A program made the translations under genes and the position numbers. A stretch of 64,000 nt of DNA from NCBI GenBank assembly GCA_029339505.1, contig JAQISU010000003.1:19537001-19601000 (forward strand), in the 5' to 3' direction. Below the pieces are notes generated by a model. The model was not told where the DNA came from and ran no database searches. It saw only the letters and a program-made list of their open reading frames with translations. This DNA comes from Unio delphinus (lineage: Eukaryota > Mollusca > Bivalvia > Unionida > Unionidae). Position 1 is the stretch's first letter; each line of letters begins with the position of its first letter. Below are positions 51,101 through 61,399 of the stretch, piece by piece.

Positions 51101-53980
51101 TTTCTCTCAGATCCCCACAATCATTTTAGACAGATTTTGTCTCAGGTAAGCATGTGTTCACTTCAGTGTGCACCATGAAAGTTGTTACATCATGAACGTC
51201 AGAGAACATTCGACACAAATAGTAAACACGAAATTGATAGAAAAAAAACTTCTATAAAGGTAACTAAATAGTCAATTGCATTTATACCTTTGCTTCTAAA
51301 GTTGCATATTCTACTGTGATATCCGATTCTTGAGTTCGCTATACACATATTGCTTGGATATTTCTAAAAAGTTCTAAAATGCGATTTCTATAGTTATTTT
51401 GCATCACAAGTAAATTTTTTCATTGCGATATCAATATTACTCAGAATCTGTACGTAGTTTACGTAAGATCTTTTCATTGCGATATCAATATTACTCAGAT
51501 CCTGTACGTATTTTACGTAATATCTTTTCATTGCGATATCAATATTACTCAGATCTTGTACGTAGTTTACGTAATATCTTTTCATTGCGATATCAATATT
51601 ACTCAGATCTTGTACGTACTTTACGTAATATCTTTTCATTGCGATATTAATATTACTCAGATCCTGTACGTAGTTTACGTAATATCTGTTCATTGCGATA
51701 TTAATATTACTCAGATCCAGTACGTAGTTTACGTAATATCTTTTCATTGCGATATCAATATTACTCAGATCCTGTACGTAGTTTACGTAATATCTTTTCA
51801 TTGCGATATCAATATTACTCAGATCTTGTAAGTAGTTTACGTAATGTCTTTTCATTGCGATATCAATATTACTCAGATCTTGTACGTACTTTGCGTAATA
51901 TCTTTTCATTGAGATATCAATATTACTCAGATCCTGTACGTACTTTACGTAATATCTTTTCATTGCGATATTAATATTACTCAGATCCTGTACGTACTTT
52001 ACGTAATATCTTTTCATTGCGATATTAATATTACTTAGATCTTGTAGGTCGTTTACAAGTGATTGGATCAAGATTAGCAGTGTTGTCAATAATGATTATT
52101 AATGCAATAAAATCATCTGTATCTGAATACAGCAATTCCAAATCGATTAACAAGAAGATATGCTGAGTTTCATGGAGTCTGCTCAATTTCATCCAAAGCA
52201 TGTATCGAAGAAGTTTCATCCAAAGCATGTATCGAAGAAGTTTCATCCAAAGCATGTATCGAAGAAGTTTCATCCAAAGCATGTATCGAAGAAGTTTCAT
52301 CCAAAGCATGTATCGAAGAAGTTTCATCCAAAGCATGTATCGAAGAAGTTTCATCCAAAGCATGTATCGAAGAAGTTTCATCCAAAGCATGTATCGAAGA
52401 AGTTTCATCCAAAGCATGTATCGAAGAAGAGTATTCGGAACCCTTGAGAGGCATATATATAAAAAATTCCAAATATGAAATCATCTTTCGTTCTGAGCAA
52501 TTCTTTTGAAACTTTAAACCAATAAATATATTCGGAACTGTTCGATTACAGTTTTATATATTTACTAATTGATTTTCTCACAAGATAAGCTATGTCACTC
52601 GACGTATGTTTGTTATTTTGTCTAATTTTCAATCATTTAGTGTCATGGTTTTCAAGACAAACCACATTCGGTTCTGACAGTTTGATTTCAACAAAACATA
52701 TATCAATTTTCACTTATGAAATGATTAATTCAGGATAATTTAACTTATGCCACATACACTGAATACGGAGAAGTTTATATTGCTGGTGTTTTTGTTTTGA
52801 AGTGGGTCATCAAATTTGGTGAAATACTGTTGAGTGGTTTTAAGAACATAACATTTAAAGATTTCTCAAGTTTTTGTTGCGACACGAGAAGGACCACTAG
52901 CTTGGTATAAAACTGAAAAACGTAAATGTTAAAACTGAAAAACTTAAAAGAATTCAAACAAATACTTGTCTTTTTATTGTATTGACAAATCAGCAACATT
53001 TATACAGAACTAAACTTATTTTATGCTAGTTTGTTTTCTGTCAAAATTGATCAAATTCTGCTGAACAATTAGTAACTGCTGCATGATCTAAAAACATTTC
53101 AAAGTTGGTTTATGGCATTACGTTTTAGTTCGGTATATTTCATTTCTGCTTAGAAACATTTTCGAAGAAATCATTTAAATCTTTCATCGTAATATTTAGT
53201 AACGACAGCACATTTGCGGGCGGGTCGACATAATTGGGACAAAACTGCAAATCTTTCACGCTTATATGAGAAGACGATTAAAGTTGTTTAATTGTAGCCC
53301 TTATTGATTGCAGTTCGGCATAATTTATGCCAAACAATTAAATGAAAGCTCATTATCCTATTATATTTATAAATTTGATCCAATGATTTTGATGATCTAT
53401 TAAAAATATATATGTTAACGGAAACACGCAAAACGCAAAGTAGTATCATTGCCTCACATGGCCTTATGACCGTGTGCGCTAAGAACTTTAACAGTAGGAT
53501 TCATCTAGGGTGCAGACGTACGCATATATCGGCATGCACTGGGGTGAGAAAGTAATCATTGTCAGAATTTATCTCTTGATATTATCGTGCTGTGCTTATA
53601 CTGTACGACTTCATACTTACACTGGAACCTGGCGAATGCTTCTCTGAGCTCCCCGACGAGGAAGAACAGTCAAGTAGCTCCAGAGTCAGCTGATTGAAGT
53701 CCACTGTATTGGTGCTGGAAGGAGTCGAGTAACAGTCGGGGGAATACGTTTCGGACCTGGAACAGGGTGAGCTCTTGGAGTATGCAAACGTGCTGGTGTG
53801 ACAGAAGGATTGGGAGACCGATGTAGAAGCAGAGTCAGGCTTTTTATACTGCTGTTTCTTTCTCGCGGCCATTCCAGCTGTGCAGTCAAGACTTTGCTCC
53901 ATGTTGCATGTGCTCACATCGTTAGATGATTCAATCACAATTGCACCACGGGAGTGAAAACTATTGGATAGCGATTGCAT
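39482..53980 (-). CDS. NR1-subfamily nuclear receptor (seven coding exons, 496 aa model)
   Basis: Ligand-regulated transcription factor acting in the nucleus. Model: 53980-53621, 47477-47367, 46465-46321, 45593-45382, 43231-43022, 41753-41552, 39732-39482. All junctions are GT-AG and all phases match, giving 496 codons plus stop. Residues 1-120 are a Ser-rich A/B region. Residues 136-197 are the DNA-binding domain with two Cys4 fingers (C136/139/153/156 and C173/179/189/192), P-box CEGCKG and the NR1-type extension RFGRMPK at 209-214. The ligand-binding domain carries the helix 3-5 signature [14 protein letters not shown] at 323-336 and ends with an AF-2 helix PLFVEIFGL. The family could be PPAR, Rev-erb/E75 or a lophotrochozoan NR1 expansion. 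The second finger's D-box has five residues, unlike the three of vertebrate PPARs, and the intact AF-2 argues against Rev-erb. The start is the first ATG in the first recognised exon; that exon opens with an acceptor, so an upstream exon exists and could add residues. Confidence 0.88.
39884..40053 (-). mobile_element. SINE family A, partial, in receptor intron
   Basis: On the minus strand it begins GGGGACCCTGGTGGCTGAGT and ends in the shared body with GGGTCGGTGGTTCTTC. It is in the last intron, directly adjoining the coding-like fragment at 40,054-40,310. Confidence 0.7.
40054..40310 (-). pseudogene. Unidentified coding-like fragment in receptor intron
   Basis: One frame of the minus strand is open over about 85 codons apart from a single TAA. 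It reads as plausible protein (for example [17 protein letters not shown] upstream of the stop and [16 protein letters not shown] downstream). It stops abruptly at the SINE and its far end touches the inverted repeat. No splice sites frame it and no family was recognised. A relic of a transposon or captured gene is likely; being an extra receptor exon is unlikely, because the flanking exons already join in phase. Confidence 0.4.
40304..40896 (+). repeat. Interspersed repeat of about 0.59 kb, inverted partner of 35,750-36,315
   Basis: Second arm of the inverted pair, located in the last intron of the receptor. It shares ordered blocks with the reverse complement of the first arm, including CAACGAGCGTAAATTAGA, CCGACAAGCTGCTTGTGGCA and GTTGGCTTGTCCT. 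The matching ends suggest two insertions of one unclassified repeat family rather than a local inversion, but this is not certain. Confidence 0.8.
41552..41753 (-). CDS. Nuclear receptor exon 6 (LBD helices 5-8)
   Basis: The acceptor TTTTCAG ends at 41,754 and the donor G/GTAAGC is at 41,551. It encodes residues 347-413 plus one base. The start [11 protein letters not shown] matches the beta-turn region of NR1 receptors (LFDxKxxTL in E75/Rev-erb), and the rest is amphipathic helix ([16 protein letters not shown]). Confidence 0.88.
41806..42115. repeat. 59-bp minisatellite in receptor intron
   Basis: Five copies of a 59-bp unit with cores GTGTGGTGGGCTGATCACTA and GTGGGTTATAGAAGACAATT. It starts only about 50 bp upstream (in gene sense) of the exon 6 acceptor. 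Confidence 0.93.
43022..43231 (-). CDS. Nuclear receptor exon 5 (LBD helices 2-5)
   Basis: The acceptor CTTTTTCAG ends at 43,232 and the donor TTG/GTGGGT is at 43,021; the exon has 70 codons, phase 0-0. It contains the helix 3 motif and the LBD signature [14 protein letters not shown], with Glu-Gln in the usual D/E-Q positions. Confidence 0.9.
43778..43960. repeat. 33-bp minisatellite in receptor intron
   Basis: About five nearly identical copies of a 33-bp unit (AATTAACATAATATGAGGCA followed by TATAATAAGGCAT). Because 33 is a multiple of 3, two minus-strand frames stay open with an 11-residue repeat; this is a consequence of the period. Confidence 0.95.
43961..45336. other. Receptor intron, no further feature recognised
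   Basis: Contains a C14 tract at 45,211-45,224 and a decayed-looking stretch (44,160-44,350, with GCGTCCGTCGTGCG) that may be an old interspersed repeat. No exon or RNA gene is seen. Confidence 0.4.
45382..45593 (-). CDS. Nuclear receptor exon 4 (C-terminal extension and hinge)
   Basis: The acceptor TTTTCAG ends at 45,594 and the donor AAG/GTAATG is at 45,381. Two bases complete an Ala codon, then 70 codons follow. It begins [20 protein letters not shown], the T/A-box extension typical of NR1 receptors, and then gives a helical hinge/start of LBD. Confidence 0.92.
46321..46465 (-). CDS. Nuclear receptor exon 3 (second zinc finger)
   Basis: The acceptor TTTTCAG ends at 46,466 and the donor G/GTCAGT is at 46,320. 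It has 48 codons plus one base. It starts [10 protein letters not shown], completing the P-box helix, and holds the four Cys of the second finger with a five-residue D-box (REGSK), ending at GMSQD. Confidence 0.94.
47367..47477 (-). CDS. Nuclear receptor exon 2 (first zinc finger)
   Basis: The acceptor TTGGCAG ends at 47,478 and the donor AAG/GTGAGT is at 47,366; 37 codons, phase 0-0. It encodes [18 protein letters not shown] and EGCK. The intron right after the P-box EGCK is the common split site in nuclear receptor DNA-binding domains. Confidence 0.95.
48152..48189. repeat. (TAA)n tail of the LINE
   Basis: A run of TAA trinucleotides at the 3' end of the minus-strand LINE, as expected for L2/CR1 elements that end in short tandem repeats. 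Confidence 0.9.
48152..49215 (-). mobile_element. 5'-truncated L2/CR1-like LINE
   Basis: On the minus strand, two overlapping frames (49,188-48,880 and 48,908-48,483) together give the end of a non-LTR reverse transcriptase. The first has LYADDTQIY, the catalytic YADD motif; the second has [15 protein letters not shown] and [15 protein letters not shown], typical of the RT thumb and C-terminus of L2/CR1 elements. They are in different frames, so the copy is broken by a frameshift. The 3' end GCGCTATACGAAGTCATTA followed by (TTA)n fits an L2-like tail. Nothing upstream of the RT core is present. It sits in the first recognised receptor intron, in gene orientation. Confidence 0.85.
49216..51393. 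other. Receptor intron, mostly featureless, with an 83-bp tandem duplication
   Basis: No exon recognised. Two copies of an 83-bp unit occupy about 50,551-50,716 (both with TGTGGATAGGCATA or GGTGGATAGGCATA and GCCCTTCATGCAA, about 85% alike by eye). Confidence 0.55.
51420..52070. repeat. 54-bp minisatellite with TTACGTAA in each unit
   Basis: Eleven full copies plus a decayed one of a 54-bp unit: CATTGCGATATCAATATTAC, CAGATCYTGTACGTAGT, TTACGTAATATCTTTT. The palindrome TTACGTAA starts at 51459, 51513, 51567, 51621, 51675, 51729, 51783, 51837, 51945 and 51999; the ninth unit has TTGCGTAA. Since 54 is a multiple of 3, several frames stay open on both strands (an 18-residue repeat, up to 231 codons). 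No start context, splice sites or homologous domain is seen, so it is not called as coding. Confidence 0.95.
52186..52430. repeat. 27-bp minisatellite
   Basis: Nine essentially identical tandem copies of a 27-bp unit (TTTCATCCAAAGCATGTATC followed by GAAGAAG). The 3n period keeps at least four frames open with nine-residue repeats on both strands. It lies about 115 bp from the 54-bp array, with no clear sequence similarity to it. Confidence 0.97.
52431..53620. other. Receptor intron, nothing recognised
   Basis: AT-rich sequence between the 27-bp array and the A/B exon, with no supported feature. Confidence 0.55.
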
Positions 53981-54015
53981 GGGAGCTGAATGATGTTCAT
54001 GTGGCAAATGTTGCT
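53621..54015 (-). CDS. Nuclear receptor first recognised exon (A/B region)
   Basis: The acceptor GTGTTTTCAG ends at 54,016 and the donor AGT/GTAAGT (strong consensus) is at 53,620. The frame is open throughout; the first in-frame ATG is at 53,980-53,978. It encodes a Ser/Thr-rich segment with runs such as [15 protein letters not shown], typical of the disordered A/B activation region. It ends in phase 0, matching exon 2. The 5' exon is not located; a leader exon with start codon here is one option, an additional coding exon the other. Confidence 0.78.
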
Positions 54016-56097
54016 CTGAAAACACAATACAATTAAGAGTCAAATATATTGCCGACCGTTTCAAATCCGTGTACTTTGTATCATATTTACTTTCCCATTT
54101 CTGAAACTTGACCCGAGAATTATAATCCAATATATATTGTGTCCTTCTAAAAATGTAAATACGTGGTCTGTCAAACGATATTTTGAAACGCATTATAATA
54201 CCAATTTGGATATGTTTCATCTTTAACACTCCAGACTCTAGGAGATGAGTCCACATATGAGGTTTTCCCAATTTTGGATGACTTACCAAGTTTGCTGAAT
54301 ATCCACTCAATGATTTATATAGCGTTACGAGCAACATTTCTAATTATGTAAATGTATATTTATTAGGTAAATAAGATCCATGAAAACAAGGATATGATTT
54401 TAAAAAATCTGAAGGTTCCAAATTTCTCTTTTCCTTAAGTTTTCCATGAAGTATTTTAACACGACAAATGTGTGATCGTCAATGGTATACTGAATATTAA
54501 AATAAAACATTCATTAGTAATTGTTGAAAAAATATGAATTTTCTCCAGGTGATAATAAACAAAACAATTAATAACTTTTTGGGCATTGATTACTTTGTTA
54601 TGGATCATTCATGAAAAATAATCTATTCCAAGTAGATATATGTCAGCAATAGCAAAACGTACCCGCTTTGTTAAAACTACGCGGAGAAAGCTTTCGAAAC
54701 CGATTCTTTCTTCACGATGACGTCACAAAACTATGCGGGCATATTAACATCTGATGACCCTATCGCACATACATGTGTATCCTGTTACTCTGTTTCTCGG
54801 CAGCAAAACATATGTCGGGCGATTTCTTAATGCAAGTCTTATCGAAAATCGCTTTAAAATATTAAGAAACTGCACTTTTTGACAAAGAAAAAATCATACA
54901 TCTAGTAAATCTACATCCAGTTCAATCTCTTTCACGGTGAAAGGATTATTATATACAAAACTACAGGAAACGGTGATCCATTAACATCTATCCTTAGAAT
55001 ATTAGCTGCATGAGAATTTTAAAATGAATTGAATTTGTACAAGAATTCATTTGATAAAGTTGGACTTAAGATAGAAAATTTAGAATTACTTGGGATTTAA
55101 TTCACAATACCGTGTCATCTGAAATTTAACTTTGTATTCTAGTGAAATAAATTGACATTGAAATTTACAAAACGTGTTCGATTCGCTTCTTTCTGCTACT
55201 TACATTAAGACGATTGAGTCGCAACAGCAGAATCGATTGAAAAAGCCGGAATGAAATTAATTGAATCAAAGAACAAAGTGTAACTGATAATGAACTTATT
55301 AGATTGGAAAACGAACTCAAGGGGAAAAATGAATTATACTTGTCTAGTGAAAATATAAATTTAAATGTAGCCTTACACTATAATCAATGAAAACATTTTG
55401 TGGGTGTTAGTATAATTTATTTTGAAATATCAAAGCTGAGTAAAGGATCGCGGTAATTTAGTTGACTACATTTCTTCCATTGATACTAATCAATTAATTA
55501 TGACGATATTTTAATCGGTTTAAATAACCCGGTTTACTGTATCCAAAACTACTTAAACAATCTGCACGGTCACCAAACAGTCCACTATGCCGCATATTTA
55601 ATATTTCTCTTGACATTTCAAGACTTTAACATTCTTGTAAACTTGAACATGCTGTACCATTAATATTAATTAATGTATTGGAAAAAAATAAACTGGCAAG
55701 ACTTCGGAGAGCTGAAATTGACAGAACATAGTAGACGTTTCCTCATTTCGTCAAAGGTGTATGAAATTGTATATTTTACGTTTAAAATACATATTAGCAA
55801 TTAATGAATCAACTTCTTAAATGTTTATTACACTAGTCTTAGTTACGCAATACATTTTAAAGCTGCTCTGAATTCTTACACGTTGCATATTTTAACACAA
55901 AACAAAAGAAACCTCAAGCAAATCAATAGAAAAATAAAATAAAAGAACAAACTAGATTTTTAAAAATTATCAAAATGATTTTGACCATATCTGATTGTAC
56001 CCAACAAAACTAAACAAGACCAATATTTCATCTATTCAGATGTGATTGGGAAACAGCAAGTGCAATTTGATTGTGTATAGTCAGATAACATTTTTAG
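54016..56097. other. Sequence upstream of the receptor A/B exon
   Basis: AT-rich with no convincing coding exon. It may contain the receptor's 5' exon and promoter, but no TATA/initiator arrangement can be fixed by eye. Confidence 0.4.
54718..54725. promoter_or_regulatory. Consensus CRE palindrome TGACGTCA
   Basis: A perfect cAMP-response element (CREB/ATF site) about 700 bp upstream of the A/B exon in gene sense, in a locally more GC-rich patch (GCGGAGAAAG, CGATGACGTCACAA). An 8-bp match is weak evidence by itself. Confidence 0.3.
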
Positions 56098-56290
56098 CTT
56101 TGCCACATGTTACTAGTGTATGCAAAGGCTTGTTTTAACTTTGCAAGATGTGACTAGTGTATGCAAATGCTAATTTTAATTTTGCCCCATATACTAGTGT
56201 ATGCAAACACTTATTTTAACTTTGCCACATGGACTGGTGTATGCAGGGGCTCTTTTCTCTGTGTCGCTTTTAACTAGTTATGCAAGGGCT
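56098..56290. repeat. 41-bp degenerate tandem repeat
   Basis: Four or five diverged copies of a 41-bp unit with TTTGCCACATG, ACTAGTGTATGCAAA and GCTTGTTTTAAC. An overlapping 82-codon open frame is explained by this and not called. Confidence 0.8.
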
Positions 56291-56534
56291 CGTTCTAGCA
56301 AAGACGAAACATACAATTTTATCAACACAGCCACAGTGATAATATATCTATGTATGAGGAGGATCAACTTGGAACTACTCCTACAAAATGCTAGCAAATT
56401 TACTTTTTCCTTAAAGAACATAACGAGACAAAGTAAGCAAAATTACTAACTACGTTAAAAGGTAATATGCTGTCTTTATTGACACGTATTTGATGATATT
56501 AACCCAAGATTCCAAAACTATTTCCGGTATCAAA

Positions 56535-58842
56535 GGCCTAAAGTATAATCAATAATAAAATCCCAAATTATACCCAATAATCAAATCCCAAATTATACCC
56601 AATAAGCAAAACCCAAATTATACCCAATAATCAAAACCCAAATTATACCCAACAATCAAAACCCAAATTATACCCAATAATCAAAACCCCAAATATAACC
56701 AATAATTAAAACCCAAATTATACCCAATAATCAAAACCTCAAATATAACCAATAATTAAAACCCAAACTATACCCAATAATCAAAATCCCAAATATAACG
56801 AATAATTAAAACCCAAATTATACCCAATAATCAAAACCCAAATTATACCCAACAATCAAAACTCAAATTATACCAAATAATCAAAACCCCAAATATAACC
56901 AATAATTAAAACCCAAATTATTCCCAATAATCAAAACCCCAAATATAGCCAATAATTAAAACCCAAACTATACCCAATAATCAAAACCCAAATTATACCC
57001 AATAAGCAAAACCCAAATTATACCCAACAATCAAAACCAAAATAATACCCAACAATCAAAACCCAAATTATACCCAATAATCAAATCCCAAATTATACCC
57101 AATAATCAAATCCCAAATTATACCCAATAATCAAAACCCCAAATTATATCCAATAATCAAATCCTAAATGATAACCAATAATAAAAAAATAAAAAAAATG
57201 TATACCCAATAATCAAAACCCAAAGAGTAAACAATAATCAATAGCCAAATTATGCCCAATAACCTAAGCCCAAATTAAACCCAATAATCAAACCCCAACA
57301 TATACTCAATAATTAAAGCCCAAATTATATCCAATAATCAAAACCCAAAATATAACCGATAATCTAAACCAAAATTATACCCAACAATCAAAGCCCAATG
57401 TGTACACAATAATCAATACCCAAACTATACCCAATAATCAAAACCCAAATTAAACCCAATATTAAAAACCCAAATTATACACAACAATCAAAACCAAAGT
57501 TTTATCAAATAATCAAAACCCAAATTATACCCAATAATCGAAACCCAAATTATGCCCAATAATTAAAGCCCAAATTATACACAATAATCAAAACCCCAAA
57601 TATACCCAATAATCAAAAACCCCAAATATAACCAATAATTAAAACCCAAATTATACCCAATAATCAAAACCCAAATTATACCCAATAATCAAATCCCAAA
57701 TTATACCCAATAAGCAAAACCCAAATTATATCCAATAATCAAATCCCAGATTATACCCAATAAGCAAACCCAAATTATACCCAATAATCAAAACCCAAAT
57801 TATACCCAACAATCAAAACCCAAATTATACCCAATAATCAAAACCCCAAATATAACTAATAATTAAAACCCAAAGTATACCCAATAATCAAAACCCAAAT
57901 TATACCCAACAATCAAAACCCAAATTATACCCAATAATCAAAACCCCAAATATAACCAATAATTAAAACCCAAACTATACCCAAAAATTCAAAATCCAAA
58001 TTATACCCAATAATCAAATCCCAAATTATACCCAATAAGCAAAACCCGAATTATACCCAATAATCAAACCTAAATTATACCCAATAATCAAAACCCAAAT
58101 TATACCCAATAATTAAAATCCAAATTATACCCAATAATCAAATCCCAAATTATACCCAATAATCAAAACCCAAATTATACCCAATAATCAAAAATCCAAA
58201 TTATGCCCAAAAATCAAAACCTAAATTATACCCAATAATCAAAACCTAAATTATACCCAATAATCAAAACCTAAACTATACCCAATAATCAAAACCCAAA
58301 TTATACCCAAAAATCAAAACCTAAATTATGCCCAATAATCAAAACCCAAATTATACCCAATAATCAAAACCTAAAGTATACCCAACAATCAAAACCTAAA
58401 CTATACCCAATAATCAAAACCCAAATTATACCCAAAAATCAAAACCTAAATTATACCCAATAATCAAAACCCAAATTATACCCAATAATCAAAACCCAAA
58501 TTATACCCAAAAATCAAAACCTAAATTATACCCAATAATCAAAACCCAAATTATACCCAATAATCAAAACCTAAATTATACCCAATAATCAAAACCTAAA
58601 CTATACCCAATAATCAAAATCCAAATTATACCCAAAAATCAAAACCTAAATTATACCCAATAATCAAACCCAAATTATACCCAATAATCAAAACCCAAAT
58701 TATACCCAAAAATCAAAACCTAAATTATACCCAATAATCAAAACCCAAATTATACCCAATAATCAAAACCTAAATTATACCCAATAATCAAAACCTAAAC
58801 TATACCCAATAATCAAAACCCAAATTATACCCAATAATCAAA
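56535..58842. repeat. 25-bp minisatellite, about 2.3 kb
   Basis: Roughly 90 copies of a 25-bp unit AATCAAAACCCAAATTATAC followed by CCAAT. Variants (AATCCC, AACCTA, AGCAAAACCC, AACCCCAAATATAACC) cluster: the AACCTAAATTATACCC type dominates after 58,200 and the AACCCCAAATATAACC type before 58,000, suggesting regional homogenisation. Strong strand asymmetry (almost no G on the plus strand). Confidence 0.96.
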
Positions 58843-59299
58843 GTCTTGTGATAAAGCACAAAAGAAAACAACATGGCTCCATATATTGGAGTTTCAAAAG
58901 ATCAAAATCTTCGTATGGCTTAGGAGTTACTTTTCGGCAATTGAGGGCTTCTTAAGACCATCCATTCAAAAGTGAAGATATCATGAAAGACAATGACAAA
59001 GTATGTCCCGTAACCTAAATAAACAAAGAAAGAATTGCATGCCATAGCAATTGTTATATCGTCCCTACAATTTACAAGGGGTTTTAACTAACGGAAAAAT
59101 ATTCAGTCTTAAAGCGAGTTAAAACAATTTAACATAGGAGCAGAAAAGAAAAACATTTTTTCTCATTACATATCACCTACACATAAAAAATAAACAAAGG
59201 TTGGATGCAGACTTGAACCATGTCACAGGTATTTGAAGCGTTAGTATAAATATTTTAATAATCATATTGTTCATCATATTCAACCGTACTGAAAAAATA
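58843..59299. other. Short spacer between two arrays
   Basis: No gene or element recognised. Confidence 0.5.
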
Positions 59300-61399
59300 A
59301 CCCTTTTTACACTCAAAGAATCTACAGCAATTTTTGACCGTACTAAATCAAAACAGGTTTACAGCCATTGACTCTATCTCACATTGTGACTGAATCAAAC
59401 CAAACAAGCTTTCGGATCATTCACTCTACATCCTAGTTGTCTGTATCAATTCAATAAGGCTTTAAACCTATTGACTCTACAACATATTTTTATTGTACTA
59501 TATTAACCTGTCTGTTAGTGCGACTGTACCAAATCAATCAGACTATACACCCACTGACAATATCGCGGGATATTTGAATTGCATCAAAAAGATAGTACGT
59601 GATTAATTTTAGGACAGTCGGCCTGGGGTCAGGACAATGTGACTGGGTGGCGTATGATTCCACGTGTCTGCGGCATCATGCCCAAGTACTAGACATCACT
59701 AAAAACTTCCACACTGCAGATATCGTTGCGATCTGACATGACTGGTTAAAGCTACGTTTAATTTTTTTTTTTAAAAAAATACAGTCCAAACCACCATTGA
59801 CTCTACCGCATTTTTTGATAGTACAAAGTCATTCAAGCGTCAGAGGCACTGAGTCTACAACATATTTTGATTTCGCCAAATTAGACAGGCTTTACAGCCA
59901 TCGACTGTACCGTAAATTAAGACTCTACCAACTCAGTCAGTCTATAAACGCGATGACTCTTCAGGATATTTTCATTCTATCAAATCAGTCAAGTTTTATA
60001 CACACTGACGTTATATAAGGCAAGTTTTGAGTATACTAAATCAAGTAGACTTTAAACCCATTGACTTTATAGCATATTTTGATTATACCATATTAACTAG
60101 ACTTTAAACCCATTGACTTTATAACATGTTTTGATTATACCATATTAACTAGACTTTAAACCCATTGACTTTAGAACAAATTTTGATTTTACCAAATCAC
60201 CCAGTCTTTAAACCCATTGACTTTATAACAAATTTTGATTTTACCATATTAACTAGACTTTAAACCCATTGACTTTATAGCATGTTTTGATTTTACCAAA
60301 TCACCCAGTCTTTAAACCCATTGACTTTAGAACAAATTTTGATTATACCAAATCACCCAGTCTTTAAACCCATTGACTTTATAACAAATTTTGATTTTAT
60401 CAAATCACCCATTCGTTAAACCCATTGACTTTATAGCATATTTTGATTATACCATATTGACTAGACTTTAAACCCATTGACCTAATAACATGTTTTGATT
60501 ATACCAAATCACCCAGTCTTTAAACCCATTGACTGTATAACACGTTTTGATTATAACATATTAACTGGACTTTAAACCCATTGACTTTATAACATGTTTT
60601 GATCATACCAAATCAACCAGTCTTTAAACCCATTGACTTTATAACAAATTTTGATTTTACCAAATCAAATAGACTCTAAACCCATTGACTTTATAGCATA
60701 TTTTGATTATACCATATTAACTAGACTTTAAACCCATTGACTTTATAACTTGTTTTGATTATACCAAATCACCCAGTCTTTAACCCCATTGACTTTATAA
60801 CAAATTTTGATTTTACCAAATCACCCAGTCTTTAAACCCATTGACTTTATAGCATATTTTGATTATACCAAATCAGCCAGACTTTAAACCCATTGACTTT
60901 ATAGCATATTTTGATTATACCAAATCAGCCAGACTTTAAACCCATTTACTTTATAGCATATTTTGATTATACCAAATCAGCCAGACTTTAAACCCATTGA
61001 CTTTATAGCATGTTTTGATTATACCAAATCAGCCAGACTTTAAACCCATTTACTTTATTGTATATTTTGGTTATACCATATCATCTAGACTTTAAACCCA
61101 TAGACTTTATAACATGTTTTGATTATACCAAATCACCCAGTCTTTAAACCCATTGACTTTATAACAAATTTTGATTTTACCAAATCACCCAGTCTTTAAA
61201 CCCATTGACTTTATAACATGTTTTGATTATACCAAATCAAGTAGACTTCAAACCCATTGACTTTATAGCATATTTTGATTATACCAAATCACCCAGTCTT
61301 TAAACCCATCGACTTTATAATATGTTTTGATTATACCATATAACTAGACTTTGAACCCATTGACTTTAAAGCATATTTTGATTATACCATATAAACTAG
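59300..61399. repeat. 52-bp minisatellite, about 2.1 kb
   Basis: The unit is ACTTTAAACCCATTGACTTT, ATAGCATATTTTGATTATAC, CAAATCASCCAG (52 bp). Copies are regular from about 60,040 to the right end and increasingly degenerate to the left (59,300-60,000), where a SINE interrupts them. The right end is cut sharply by the Polinton at 61,400. Confidence 0.94.
59622..59755 (+). mobile_element. SINE family B, 5'-truncated
   Basis: Contains TTAGGACAGTCGGCCTGGGG, CAGGACAATGTGACTGGG and CTAGACATCACTAAAAAC, collinear with the sense strand of the copy at 26,749-26,985. It is inserted in the decayed part of the 52-bp array. Confidence 0.72.

Noticed and set aside
51394..52089. 231-codon minus-strand open frame
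   Set aside because: It is an 18-residue repeat caused by the 54-bp period, and the opposite strand is equally open. There is no start context or domain.
56535..58842. Interstitial telomere repeat
   Set aside because: The AACCC-like motif recurs every 25 bp with long AT spacers; it is not a TTAGGG-type tandem.
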